A stretch of DNA of 64,000 bases from Pseudomonas sp. Irchel s3f7 (GCF_900187615.1 NZ_FYDO01000018.1:62001-126000), one strand, 5' to 3'. Numbered from the stretch's first letter, positions 7,134 through 15,239 are shown. Program-made: numbers and translations. The notes: a model not told the origin generated them from the sequence alone.

Positions 7134-7988
7134 ATGGCCTCCCACGAAGTACTGATGGCGTTTGTCGAAGCCGCGACCCAAGGCTCGTTCTCCGCTGCGG
7201 CGCGCAAACTGGGCCGCAGTCAGTCGACCATCAGCGCGGCAGTTGCCAGCCTGGAGATCGATCTGAACCTGACCCTGTTCGACCGCAGCAGCCGCAAGCC
7301 CAGCCTGACACCGGCCGGGCACGTCATGTTGCAACGGGCCGAAGAGATTCTTGCGGCCACCAGCCGGCTGGAAATGACCGCCAGCCAACTGTCCCAAGGG
7401 GTCGAGCCCAAATTGACCGTGGCACTTTCCGACACCTATCAGTCGGACCGCTTCGAAGACGCGCTCAGTGCTTTCGAGCAGCGTTACCCGGACCTTGAAC
7501 TCGAATGCCTGATCGCTGAATGCGAGGACCTTGTGGCCCTTGTGCAAAGCGGCCGGGCGCACGTGGCATTCGCCGAAATGCAGGACAGTTATCCACCGGA
7601 CCTGGTCAGCTCGACGGTAGACGAGCGCACTGAATTTGCCTTGTTCGCGTCTCCCCGGCACCCGCTGGCGACGCAGAAAAACATCAATCAGGACCTGCTG
7701 TATCAGCACCGCGAGTTGCGTCTGGCGACCATCGTCAATCCGTATGAAAGTCGGGCGAAGGGCCGCGTCTGGTCGGCGCCAAGTTATCTGATGCTGCTGG
7801 AAATGGCCCAGGGCGGGTTCGGCTGGGCGCCATTGCCGCGCTGGCTGGTGGAGCGCTTCGGCCCGGGCACGTTGCAGGAACTGGACGTCCGCGGCTGGCC
7901 GAAAACGGTGTCGGTGGGGGCGCTGTGGTCGCGCTTGAACCCGCCAGGCCCGGCGGGGAGCTGGTTGCTCGGCAAGATGCTGGAATAA
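7134..7988 (+). CDS. LysR-family regulator divergent from the PACE exporter
   Basis: A 284-residue LysR protein with its helix-turn-helix at about 17-45 (GSFSAAARKLGRSQSTISAA) and a short effector-binding domain. The C-terminus (about 7925-7988) is a little shorter than usual. By position it should control the PACE exporter at 6598-7032, as AceR controls AceI. The 101-base gap between the two starts would hold the shared operator; no clear palindrome stands out. Confidence 0.92.
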   Translation: MASHEVLMAFVEAATQGSFSAAARKLGRSQSTISAAVASLEIDLNLTLFDRSSRKPSLTPAGHVMLQRAEEILAATSRLEMTASQLSQGVEPKLTVALSDTYQSDRFEDALSAFEQRYPDLELECLIAECEDLVALVQSGRAHVAFAEMQDSYPPDLVSSTVDERTEFALFASPRHPLATQKNINQDLLYQHRELRLATIVNPYESRAKGRVWSAPSYLMLLEMAQGGFGWAPLPRWLVERFGPGTLQELDVRGWPKTVSVGALWSRLNPPGPAGSWLLGKMLE

Positions 7989-8045
7989 CGCTGCAGCCAA
8001 TCGCGGGTTATCATGCCCGCCTCCGTCCCGCCGCGATTCCAGACC

Positions 8046-8744
8046 ATGACTTACAGCGTTTCCCCCATCGGCTTCGTGCACTCCTGCTTCAAGGAAAAGT
8101 TTGCGATTCCGCGCCAGCCGCAACTGGCACCGGCCGCACGTGGCGTCCTGGAATTGGTGGCGCCTTTTGATCAGGGGGATGCAGTGCAGGGGCTGGAACA
8201 GGTCAGCCATGTCTGGCTGTTGTTTCTGTTCCATCAGGCCCTGGAAGAAAAGCCACGTTTGAAGGTGCGCCCGCCTCGCCTCGGCGGCAACAAATCCATG
8301 GGTGTGTTCGCCACGCGCGCGACGCATCGCCCCAATGGCATCGGGCAGTCTGTGGTCAAACTGGACAAAGTCGAAGCCAATCGTCTGTGGATTTCCGGGA
8401 TCGACCTGTTGGACGGCACTCCCGTGCTCGACATCAAACCCTACGTGCCCTACGCCGACATCATCGATTCGGCCTCCAACAGCATCGCCAGCGCGGCACC
8501 GCAGTTGATTACCGTGCATTGGGCAGACTCAGCGCTGCAACAGGCTCACGGACACGCTCAGCGTCTTGGTGAACCATTGGTTGAGCTGATTGAACAATGC
8601 CTGGCGCAAGACCCGCGGCCGGCGTACCAGACACCCGCACCGGAAAGAGAATACGGCGCGCAGTTCTGGGACGTGGATGTGCGGTGGCATTACCCGACAC
8701 CGGAATTGATTCGGGTGCTTGAGGTCATCCCCGCAAACGCATAA
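8046..8744 (+). CDS. trmO: tRNA N6-threonylcarbamoyladenosine methyltransferase TrmO
   Basis: TrmO methylates t6A at position 37 of threonine tRNA to m6t6A using S-adenosylmethionine. The 232-residue protein shows the UPF0066/TsaA beta-barrel signatures: IGFVHSCFKEKFAIPRQP at the N-terminus, HVWLLFLFH in the middle, and THRPNGIGQSVVKL, where RPNxIG is the hallmark. The C-terminal extension (about 150-232) is that of the proteobacterial long form. The ATG at 8046 begins the conserved sequence; an upstream in-frame ATG at 8013 adds 11 unlikely residues. It ends just before a strong terminator. Confidence 0.93.
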   Translation: MTYSVSPIGFVHSCFKEKFAIPRQPQLAPAARGVLELVAPFDQGDAVQGLEQVSHVWLLFLFHQALEEKPRLKVRPPRLGGNKSMGVFATRATHRPNGIGQSVVKLDKVEANRLWISGIDLLDGTPVLDIKPYVPYADIIDSASNSIASAAPQLITVHWADSALQQAHGHAQRLGEPLVELIEQCLAQDPRPAYQTPAPEREYGAQFWDVDVRWHYPTPELIRVLEVIPANA

Positions 8745-8757
8745 TCCGCAAAAACGA

Positions 8758-8794
8758 AAAAGCCCGCGCTGCCTTCTCAGGCTGCGCGGGCTTT
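8758..8794 (+). terminator. Intrinsic terminator of trmO
   Basis: AAAGCCCGCGC-T-GCC pairs with GGC-T-GCGCGGGCTTT across a short loop, followed by TCTTGTTG. It is strong and lies 14 bases after the trmO stop. Confidence 0.85.
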
Positions 8795-8805
8795 CTTGTT
8801 GTGTC

Positions 8806-8886
8806 CTGTAGGAGCGCGATAACGGTCTGATTTCAGCACCGATGTCGACGGAACGAACGCCATCGCTGGCAAGCCAGCGCCTACAG
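8806..8886. repeat. Inverted REP pair, left arm degenerate
   Basis: CTGTAGGAGCGCGATA at the left matches only the outer part of the repeat. The right arm (CCATCGCTGGCAAGCCAGCG to CTACAG) is complete. It lies between trmO and fpr, which converge. Confidence 0.65.
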
Positions 8887-8897
8887 GTGACCTTCGG

Positions 8898-9677
8898 TCA
8901 CTTCTCGACGAACGCACGCTCGATCAGGTAATCACCCGGCTCGCGCATCCGCGGCGAGACTTTCAGACCGAAGCTGTTCAGTACTTCGCTGGTCTCGTCG
9001 AGCATGCTCGGGCTGCCGCACAACATGGCGCGGTCGTCCTGCGGGTTGATCGGCGGCAGGCCGATGTCGCTGAACAGCTTGCCACTGCGCATCAGGTCGG
9101 TCAGGCGACCTTCGTTCTCGAACGGCTCGCGGGTAACGGTCGGGTAGTAGATCAACTTGTCACGCAGCGCATCACCGAAGAACTCGTTCTGCGGCAGGTG
9201 CTCGGTGATGAACTCGCGGTAGGCGACTTCGTTGACGTAACGCACGCCGTGGCACAGGATCACTTTTTCGAAACGCTCGTAGGTTTCCGGATCCTGGATG
9301 ACGCTCATGAACGGCGCCAGACCGGTACCGGTGCTGAGCAGGTACAAGTGTTTGCCAGGCTTCAAGTCATCCAGCACCAGCGTGCCGGTAGGCTTCTTGC
9401 TGATGATGATCTCGTCGCCTTCCTTCAGGTGCTGCAACTGGGAAGTCAGCGGACCATCCGGCACCTTGATGCTGAAGAATTCGAGATGCTCTTCCCAGTT
9501 CGGGCTGGCAATCGAATAAGCGCGCATAAGCGGGCGGCCGTTGGGCTGTTGCAGGCCGATCATCACGAACTGACCGTTCTCGAAGCGCAGGCCCGGATCG
9601 CGGGTGCACTTGAAGCTGAACAGAGTGTCGTTCCAGTGATGAACACTGAGGACACGCTCGTGGTTCATGTTGCTCAT
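8898..9677 (-). CDS. fpr: Ferredoxin-NADP reductase
   Basis: This FAD enzyme exchanges electrons between NADPH and ferredoxin or flavodoxin and supports iron-sulfur repair and the oxidative stress response. The 259-residue protein has the FAD-binding RAYS at 52-55 (within MRAYSIASPN) and the NADP loop STGTGLAPF at about 115-123. It ends in AFVEK, the C-terminus of the bacterial FprA subclass in pseudomonads. CAGGAG lies ten bases before the ATG. It is divergent from finR, whose product activates fpr in P. putida under superoxide stress. The ferredoxin gene fdxA lies 12 kb downstream. Confidence 0.95.
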   Translation of the reverse strand: MSNMNHERVLSVHHWNDTLFSFKCTRDPGLRFENGQFVMIGLQQPNGRPLMRAYSIASPNWEEHLEFFSIKVPDGPLTSQLQHLKEGDEIIISKKPTGTLVLDDLKPGKHLYLLSTGTGLAPFMSVIQDPETYERFEKVILCHGVRYVNEVAYREFITEHLPQNEFFGDALRDKLIYYPTVTREPFENEGRLTDLMRSGKLFSDIGLPPINPQDDRAMLCGSPSMLDETSEVLNSFGLKVSPRMREPGDYLIERAFVEK

Positions 9678-9791
9678 GTACGTGGGACTCCTGGAGATTA
9701 GGTCTGCGCTAGCTCATTCGGACGAGCGCTGCGGCGCGCAATTGCATCGCATTCTAATAGCGACGACAATATCTGTTAACTGGATTATTAA

Positions 9792-9804
9792 GATAAGGGT
9801 TATC
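9792..9804. promoter_or_regulatory. Candidate FinR operator in the fpr/finR promoter
   Basis: GATAA-GGG-TTATC is a perfect 13-base palindrome, 12 bases before the finR start. It overlaps a short direct repeat GGTTATC-GGTTATA at 9798-9811. The position between divergent fpr and finR fits a self-regulating LysR site. Binding is inferred. Confidence 0.5.
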
Positions 9805-9816
9805 GGTTATATCGAT

Positions 9817-10743
9817 ATGCGATTTACTCTTCGTCAACTACAAGTCTTCGTCGCCGTCGCCCAGCAGGAGAGCGTATCCCGTGCTGCGGGCCTGCTCAAC
9901 CTCTCGCAATCGGCGGCGAGCACCTCGATCACCGAACTGGAGCGCCAATGCAGCTGCCAGTTGTTCGACCGTGCCGGCAAACGACTGAGCCTCAACGCGC
10001 TGGGCAGGCAATTGCTGCCGCAAGCTGTCGCCCTGCTGGACCAGGCCAAGGAAATCGAGGACCTGCTCAATGGCAAATCGGGTTTCGGCTCACTGGCGGT
10101 GGGCGCGACGCTGACCATCGGCAACTACCTGGCGACCCTGCTGATCGGCAGCTTCATGCAGCGCCATCCGGAAAGCCAGGTAAAGCTGCACGTGCAGAAC
10201 ACTGCCAATATCGTGCAACAAGTGGCTCACTATGAAATTGATCTGGGTCTAATCGAAGGCGATTGCAGCCACCCGGACATCGAAGTACAGAGCTGGGTCG
10301 AAGACGAATTGGTGGTGTTTTGCGCCCCGCAGCATCCGCTGGCCAAGCGTGGCACGGCGACCATGGACGAACTGAGCCACGAAGCATGGATTTTGCGAGA
10401 GCAAGGTTCGGGCACGCGGCTGACTTTCGACCAAGCCATGCGCCACCATCGCAGCGCGTTGAATGTCCGCCTGGAGCTGGAGCACACCGAAGCGATCAAG
10501 CGCGCGGTGGAGTCTGGTTTGGGGATTGGCTGTATTTCGCGGCTGGCGTTACGCGATGCATTCCGCCGCGGCAGTCTCGTCGCGGTGGAAACGCCGGATC
10601 TGGACCTGTCGCGGCAGTTCTACTTCATCTGGCACAAACAGAAATACCAGACTTCGGCGATGCGCGAGTTCCTCGATCTGTGCCGCGCCTTCACCGCCGG
10701 GGTCCAGCGCAGCGACGAGATCGTGTTGCCGACCATCGCTTAA
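9817..10743 (+). CDS. finR: LysR-family regulator of fpr (FinR)
   Basis: The 308-residue LysR protein has its helix-turn-helix at about 18-45 (SVSRAAGLLNLSQSAASTSI) and a CysB/CbbR-like effector domain. The identification rests on its divergent position next to fpr, the arrangement known for finR/fprA in P. putida, where FinR responds to superoxide and sulfur conditions. The start at 9817 begins the conserved MRFTLRQLQVF; a longer frame to 9667 would run into fpr. There is no strong ribosome binding site. It converges on and overlaps dgkA by four bases. Confidence 0.88.
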   Translation: MRFTLRQLQVFVAVAQQESVSRAAGLLNLSQSAASTSITELERQCSCQLFDRAGKRLSLNALGRQLLPQAVALLDQAKEIEDLLNGKSGFGSLAVGATLTIGNYLATLLIGSFMQRHPESQVKLHVQNTANIVQQVAHYEIDLGLIEGDCSHPDIEVQSWVEDELVVFCAPQHPLAKRGTATMDELSHEAWILREQGSGTRLTFDQAMRHHRSALNVRLELEHTEAIKRAVESGLGIGCISRLALRDAFRRGSLVAVETPDLDLSRQFYFIWHKQKYQTSAMREFLDLCRAFTAGVQRSDEIVLPTIA

Positions 10744-11102
10744 AGCAGAATAACGGCCCACACCAGCGCGATCATGCTCAACGCCACGAATTGGGCGGCA
10801 CTGCCCATGTCCTTGGCATTCTTGGACAGCGGGTGCAATTCAAGGGAAATACGGTCGATGGCCGCTTCCACTGCCGAATTAAGCAACTCGACGATCAACG
10901 CCAGCAGACAGACAGCAATCAGCAACGCCTGCTCCACTCGACTGACGTTCAGGAAGAACGACAACGGAATCAGGATGGCATTGAGCAACACCAGTTGCCG
11001 AAAAGCGGCTTCACCGGTGAAAGCTGCGCGCAGGCCGTCCAGCGAGTAGCCGGAAGCGTTGAGAATACGTTTAAGGCCGGTCTGGCCTTTGAAAGGTGAC
11101 AT
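10740..11102 (-). CDS. dgkA: Diacylglycerol kinase
   Basis: DgkA is an inner-membrane enzyme that phosphorylates diacylglycerol to phosphatidic acid, recycling lipid released by membrane-derived glycan and lipid A modification. The 120-residue size is standard. The protein has a basic N-terminus (KGQTGLKRILNASGYSLDGLR), three membrane helices, and the catalytic signature ELLNSAVEAAIDR at about 70-82. Its stop overlaps the finR stop. It follows erdR on the same strand after 74 bases, matching the dgkA-erdR order of P. aeruginosa. Confidence 0.96.
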   Translation of the reverse strand: MSPFKGQTGLKRILNASGYSLDGLRAAFTGEAAFRQLVLLNAILIPLSFFLNVSRVEQALLIAVCLLALIVELLNSAVEAAIDRISLELHPLSKNAKDMGSAAQFVALSMIALVWAVILL

Positions 11103-11176
11103 AGAGTAGGCAACTGACTTAGAGAAGTGGGAAAGCTAGATTAACCAAAGTCAAAAAAGCGTGAAGCCGCCAACCA

Positions 11177-11827
11177 TCAATGGCTGGAAATTGACTCAAG
11201 TTGTTGCAAGAGCAGCGCGGCCTGGGTACGGGTCCGCACATTCAGCTTACGGAAAATCGCAGTCACGTGCGCCTTGATGGTCGCCTCGGAAACACTCAAT
11301 TCATAAGCAATCTGTTTGTTCAGCAAGCCTTCGCAAACCATGGTCAGCACCCGGAATTGCTGGGGTGTCAGGCTGGCAAGCCCTTCACTGGCAGCCTTGG
11401 CTTCATCGGAAACGCTGACCGCTTCGAACGCCTGCGGAGGCCAGAAAACGTCGCCGTCGAGTACGGCACGCACGGCTTTCTGAATGACCCCAAGATCGCT
11501 GGATTTTGGAATAAAGCCGCTGGCGCCGAACTCACGGGATTTGACCATGATGGTCGCCTCTTCCTGAGCCGAGACCATGACCACCGGAATCTGTGGGTAC
11601 TGACCACGCAACAGGACCAGCCCGGAAAAACCGTAGGCGCCCGGCATGTTCAGGTCCAGCAGCACCAGATCCCAATCGGCTTTTTCGGTGAGGCGGGTTT
11701 CCAGTTCGGCAATGCTCGCCACTTCCACCAGACGGACATCCGGCCCAAGGCCCAACGTCAGCGCTTGATGCAAGGCACTTCGAAAAAGTGGGTGGTCATC
11801 GGCAATCAGGATTTCGTATGTGGCCAT
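11177..11827 (-). CDS. erdR: NarL/FixJ-type response regulator ErdR (CrbR)
   Basis: The 216-residue protein has a receiver domain with the acidic pair Asp10/Asp11, phospho-acceptor Asp58 (in LLDLNMP) and Lys108, then a LuxR-type DNA-binding domain at about 150-208 (LTPQQFRVL...LNKQIAYELSVSEATIKAHV). Its place next to dgkA and its sequence fit ErdR of P. aeruginosa and CrbR of fluorescent pseudomonads, which with an orphan histidine kinase control acetate and ethanol use (acs, exa genes). The cognate kinase is not in the window, as expected. Confidence 0.85.
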   Translation of the reverse strand: MATYEILIADDHPLFRSALHQALTLGLGPDVRLVEVASIAELETRLTEKADWDLVLLDLNMPGAYGFSGLVLLRGQYPQIPVVMVSAQEEATIMVKSREFGASGFIPKSSDLGVIQKAVRAVLDGDVFWPPQAFEAVSVSDEAKAASEGLASLTPQQFRVLTMVCEGLLNKQIAYELSVSEATIKAHVTAIFRKLNVRTRTQAALLLQQLESISSH

Positions 11828-11856
11828 TATTCAAATGATCCTGTTTTTCATGGAAA

Positions 11857-11946
11857 GCCCGATGCATTCGGGCCTCGCCAAAGCAACGCCAGGCACAGCC
11901 ACGCAGCTGCACTGACAAGGCACGCTCAACGCCAAAAACGGCGTTG
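11857..11946 (-). promoter_or_regulatory. Two hairpins in the erdR upstream region
   Basis: GCCCGA/TCGGGC forms a hairpin at 11857-11873 and CAACGCC/GGCGTTG another at 11927-11946. Both lie in the 217-base gap between the DTW gene and erdR. Neither has a run of T on the minus strand long enough for a convincing terminator, so they may be leader structures or a weak terminator of the DTW gene. Confidence 0.35.
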
Positions 11947-12044
11947 AAAACTCTGGTCGTACCTAATCGGCGCCAAGCATGCCCAGCGAAGCCGGGGTGG
12001 TCAAGCAGCATGGCCACTACACTTTATTGCAGTATGCGCGACAA

Positions 12045-12788
12045 TCAGTCCAGCACTGGGGTTGTCGACTGAACATAGGGCATCAACTCGGCATGGGCCG
12101 GGGTCGAGACGTTCATTTCAAGCTGATGCTTGGCATCGAGATAATGCTGGCTGAACACGTCGAAATAGGCGTCCAGCGCTGAAGCCGCGTCCGTATCGCC
12201 GGCAAGATCAAGGCACAACGCCGCGACTTCCGCCGTACACAGGTGCTCGCTTCGCGTGGACCGGCGCAACCGGTAGCGGGACAGTTTTTCGGGCAGCAGA
12301 CTGAGTATCGGCAATCCATCGAAATACGGACTTTTTCGGAAAATCTTCCGTGCTTCAGTCCAGGTCGCATCCAACAGGATGAAGAGCGGGCGTTTATCAC
12401 TGTCGACATCGACGCTGTTGGTCACGCGCTCCGGCGCAACATACTCACCCGGGAACACCAGATAAGGCTGCCATTGCGGATCGGACAACAACGCCAGCAA
12501 TTGCGGATCGATTTCGGTGCGAGACCAGATGAACGCATGGTTGTCAGCGACCACATCAGCGATCAGCCAACCGGTATTGCTCGGCTTGAACACTTCCTTG
12601 TTGGTCATGATCAGGCAAACCCCGGAGCGAGACTGGACCTTGGGGCGCCAGGCACACAAGCAGTGGCTCTGAATGACCCGACAGTCGTGGCAACGCGGTG
12701 CCCGCCAGCCACGGGCCTGAATCGGCTTGATCCCTTCTTCTTCGCGCTGGTCACGCAGGCGGGCTACGGCGTTGGGGGCATGACTCAT
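12045..12788 (-). CDS. DTW-domain tRNA-uridine aminocarboxypropyltransferase
   Basis: Members of this family (E. coli TapT/YfiP, human DTWD1/2) transfer a 3-amino-3-carboxypropyl group from S-adenosylmethionine to uridine in tRNA. The 247-residue protein has an N-terminal cysteine cluster, CHDCRVIQSHCLC (about residues 34-46), of the TYW3/zinc-ribbon-like kind found in TapT. It also has the DTW core in the form LLDATWTEARKIFRKSP, and SEHLCTAEVAALCL. The ATG at 12788 is chosen over an upstream GTG at 12800. It is read toward erdR and dgkA, the same neighbours as in P. aeruginosa. Confidence 0.88.
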   Translation of the reverse strand: MSHAPNAVARLRDQREEEGIKPIQARGWRAPRCHDCRVIQSHCLCAWRPKVQSRSGVCLIMTNKEVFKPSNTGWLIADVVADNHAFIWSRTEIDPQLLALLSDPQWQPYLVFPGEYVAPERVTNSVDVDSDKRPLFILLDATWTEARKIFRKSPYFDGLPILSLLPEKLSRYRLRRSTRSEHLCTAEVAALCLDLAGDTDAASALDAYFDVFSQHYLDAKHQLEMNVSTPAHAELMPYVQSTTPVLD

Positions 12789-12977
12789 CGCAGGCAACAC
12801 CGGCGGGGAAGGAAAATCGACACGAAAAACACTCGGCAGGGCAAATAGAGTGGGCAGTTTACCAGACCGTTTAGCGCAAGCCTGTACCGTCCGGGCCTGC
12901 TCTCCTATAATTCGCCGCCACTGAACGCACAGTCACGTGATAGGTCAAACCACCCATCACCGCCCCAGGAGAGTTTC

Positions 12978-13400
12978 ATGCTGCGCCTTATCGTTCCCAC
13001 CGCTGCCATTCTGCTGGCGTCGTCCTTCAACGCTCAGGCCGCATCCTTGAGTGAGCAGAATCTGAACAGAGAGCTGCGAAACGTTGCCGCACAAAGCAGC
13101 GTCGGCACTCCACGGGCCATCAATGAAGACATTCTCGATCAGGGCTACACCGTCGAAGGCAACACATTGATCAACCACTTGAGCGTACAAAGCAGCCACG
13201 CCGACAAGATGCGCGCCGACCCGAAGGCCGTGTACTTCCAGCTTGGCGCTTCTGTCTGCAACAACCCGTCCTACCGCAAGTTGATGGCCAAGGGCGCGGT
13301 TATGCGTTACGACTTCACCGAGGTCAAGACCAACCGTGCGATCGGCTCGGCCAGCTACCAGGAATCGGATTGCCCGAAAGCGGCGCCGAAGAAAAAGTAG
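12978..13400 (+). CDS. Small secreted protein, PA3611-like family
   Basis: The 140-residue protein has a signal peptide cleaved after FNAQA (about residue 22) and a mature domain with a pair of cysteines (VCNNP and SDCPK, about residues 94 and 134) that could form a disulfide. It ends in a lysine-rich tail, APKKK. The sequence and its location between the DTW gene and recX-recA fit the PA3611 family described as quorum-sensing regulated in P. aeruginosa. CCAGGAGAG precedes the ATG. The biochemical role is unknown. It ends flush against the convergent gene at 13401. Confidence 0.82.
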   Translation: MLRLIVPTAAILLASSFNAQAASLSEQNLNRELRNVAAQSSVGTPRAINEDILDQGYTVEGNTLINHLSVQSSHADKMRADPKAVYFQLGASVCNNPSYRKLMAKGAVMRYDFTEVKTNRAIGSASYQESDCPKAAPKKK

Positions 13401-13595
13401 TCAATTGGAATTGGCGCGTCGCTGTTCATCCTCGGCGCGCAGTTCTGCCAGCAATGCCTGCAAGTAATGCGATCGATGCTCACTGCGCTGCAAACGTCGG
13501 CAGCACTCCTCTTCGAGGCTCAAATGATGGGTCTCGGCTGATGACTTCAGCAATTGATACAGCTGTGTATCAATTTCCAGAATGACTCTGGTCAT
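13401..13595 (-). CDS. Small ribbon-helix-helix-like protein
   Basis: The 64-residue protein starts at the ATG at 13595, which has GGAGG nine bases upstream. The predicted fold is a short strand (TRVILEID), a helix (QLYQLLKSSAETH) and a second helix (LEEECCRRLQRS), the order of an Arc/MetJ-type ribbon-helix-helix DNA-binding protein. A charged helical tail follows. Such proteins are often antitoxins, but no toxin gene adjoins it. The longer frame to 13679 has no ribosome binding site. The function is unknown. Confidence 0.65.
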   Translation of the reverse strand: MTRVILEIDTQLYQLLKSSAETHHLSLEEECCRRLQRSEHRSHYLQALLAELRAEDEQRRANSN

Positions 13596-13931
13596 GGCTT
13601 CCCGCCTCCCTGCACGTTCACTCGTATCGAGCGATAAATCCTTGAACCACTTGTGTCGTGCGCCCTGCCGTTGACGCAAAGTTGTCGCGTGCCCCTTGTA
13701 ACTTAGTAAACCAGAGTCGCCGACACTCGGCGCGGGTTCAGACGAGCGGTGAAACCACGTTGCAAATGGTCATTAAGCGGTTGCCAGGAAAGACTTTGTG
13801 GCGCAATGATCAAGGCAGCGAAAATCACTGCAAGGGTCTAGATTTCAGAGTGTCCCGTTCACTTTTCGAGACCGGAAAGAGTCCCCCTAACGCAACATGT
13901 TGTGCGAACGTTTCTTTCATTCCAGGGAATA

Positions 13932-14059
13932 ACAGAGCCTGTATGGATGACCCGACGTGCCATTCGGGTCGAGTGGATCGCCCAGGCATGGGCCTGGGCA
14001 GACAGCGACACATGAAGTGTCGTGGCATCGACGCAGCTTGTCGGGGCCAAAGGTTCTGT
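13932..14059 (+). promoter_or_regulatory. Predicted five-way-junction RNA leader of the LOG gene
   Basis: A nine-pair closing stem joins ACAGAGCCT (13932-13940) to AGGTTCTGT (14051-14059), with one G-U pair. Inside it lie four consecutive hairpins: GACCCGA/TCGGGTC (13949-13970), GCCCAGGC/GCCTGGGC (13980-13999), CGACAC/GTGTCG (14006-14022) and CGAC/GTCG (14029-14043). The structure ends five bases before the AAGGAG of the next gene. No open frame, tRNA features or T-run terminator are present. The rest of the 13596-14076 gap (13596-13931) holds nothing recognised. Confidence 0.55.
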
Positions 14060-14076
14060 GCAGAAGGAGAAGTTGA

Positions 14077-15195
14077 ATGCCTTACCAACCAAATGACCTC
14101 CTGAGCCGTCATTTCGAAGAAAGCGGCCACGACCTCATCAGCAAGGTTGAAGAGCAACTCAACCTTGTTTCACCCAACAGCCCGAACATTCCGATTTACC
14201 GCGACATGATCCTGACCGTGCTGCGCATGGCCCAGGAAGACCATAACCGCTGGAACGCCAAGATCACCCTGCAAGCCCTGCGCGAACTGGAGCATGCGTT
14301 TCGTGTACTCGAACAGTTCAGGGGGCGACGCAAAGTGACTGTTTTCGGTTCGGCCCGCACCCCGGTCGAACATCCGTTGTACGCGATGGCCCGAGAGCTT
14401 GGCGCCGCCCTGGCACGCTCCGATCTGATGGTCATTACCGGTGCCGGTGGCGGCATCATGGCCGCAGCACATGAAGGGGCCGGCCTGACCCACAGTTTGG
14501 GATTCAACATCACCCTGCCGTTCGAACAACACGCCAACCCGACCGTCAACGGCACGACCAACCTGCTGCCCTTCCACTTCTTCTTTACCCGCAAGCTGTT
14601 CTTCGTCAAGGAAGCCGATGCGCTGGTGCTGTGCCCCGGAGGTTTCGGTACGCTGGATGAAGCGCTGGAAGTGCTGACACTGATCCAGACCGGCAAGAGC
14701 CCGCTGGTGCCGGTGGTTTTGCTGGACGCACCCGGCGGCAAATTCTGGCAAGGGGCGCTGGACTTCATTCACCAGCAACTGGAGGAAAACAGTTACATCC
14801 TGCCAACCGACATGAAGCTGGTCAGACTGGTCTACAGCGTGGAAGAAGCGGTTGATCACATCAATCAGTTCTACAGTAACTTCCACTCCAGCCGCTGGCT
14901 CAAGCATCAGTACTTGATTCGCATGAACCATACACTCAGCGAGCGCGCACTCGAACACATGCAGGAAGCGTTTGCCGACCTGTGCCTGAGCGAGCATTTC
15001 CATCAGCATGCCTACAACGGCGAAGAACACGACGAAGCGCAGTTCAGTCACCTGGTGCGCCTGGCCTTCAACTTCAATGCTCGTAACCATGGTCGACTGC
15101 GTGAACTGGTGGACTACATCAACCTGCCGGAAAACTGGGCACAAACCAAACCCCAGGGGCAAGAACGTACACGGGAGTCATCGAAAGTTACGTGA
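14077..15195 (+). CDS. LOG-family nucleotide phosphoribohydrolase-like protein
   Basis: The 372-residue protein carries the Rossmann-like LOG/MoCo-carrier fold at about residues 85-265. GSART and the motif GAGGGIMAAAHEGA mark the nucleotide pocket, and PGGFGTLDEALE is the catalytic PGGxGTxxE signature. It has an N-terminal helical region (1-80) and a C-terminal helical extension (about 270-372), so it is longer than plant-type LOG (about 190-220) and shorter than PpnN (about 450). LOG enzymes cleave nucleoside 5'-monophosphates to a base and ribose 5-phosphate. AAGGAG lies seven bases before the ATG, just after the structured leader. The precise substrate is unknown. Confidence 0.9.
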   Translation: MPYQPNDLLSRHFEESGHDLISKVEEQLNLVSPNSPNIPIYRDMILTVLRMAQEDHNRWNAKITLQALRELEHAFRVLEQFRGRRKVTVFGSARTPVEHPLYAMARELGAALARSDLMVITGAGGGIMAAAHEGAGLTHSLGFNITLPFEQHANPTVNGTTNLLPFHFFFTRKLFFVKEADALVLCPGGFGTLDEALEVLTLIQTGKSPLVPVVLLDAPGGKFWQGALDFIHQQLEENSYILPTDMKLVRLVYSVEEAVDHINQFYSNFHSSRWLKHQYLIRMNHTLSERALEHMQEAFADLCLSEHFHQHAYNGEEHDEAQFSHLVRLAFNFNARNHGRLRELVDYINLPENWAQTKPQGQERTRESSKVT

Positions 15196-15205
15196 AGGCA
15201 TAAAA

Positions 15206-15236
15206 AAACGGCCCGCTATCAAGTAGCGAGCCGTTT
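15206..15236. terminator. Bidirectional terminator between the LOG gene and recX
   Basis: AAACGGC-C-CGCTA pairs with TAGCG-A-GCCGTTT across a five-base loop, with A-rich sequence on the left and T-rich on the right. It serves the convergent LOG and recX transcripts. Confidence 0.85.
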
Positions 15237-15239
15237 CAT

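Noticed and set aside
11100..11176. Terminator between erdR and dgkA
   Set aside because: A weak stem CCAGCCAT/ATGGTTGG lies about ten bases away from the T run; not convincing enough to call.
13932..14059. Could the LOG leader be a tRNA or a tRNA-like element?
   Set aside because: There is no T-loop TTC, no conserved anticodon-arm geometry and no 7-bp acceptor; the arm lengths (9, 7, 8, 6, 4) do not fit.
13690..14160. Small frames at 13658-14104 and 13825-14157
   Set aside because: They run through the structured leader of the LOG gene, lack ribosome binding sites and contradict the RNA pairing signal.
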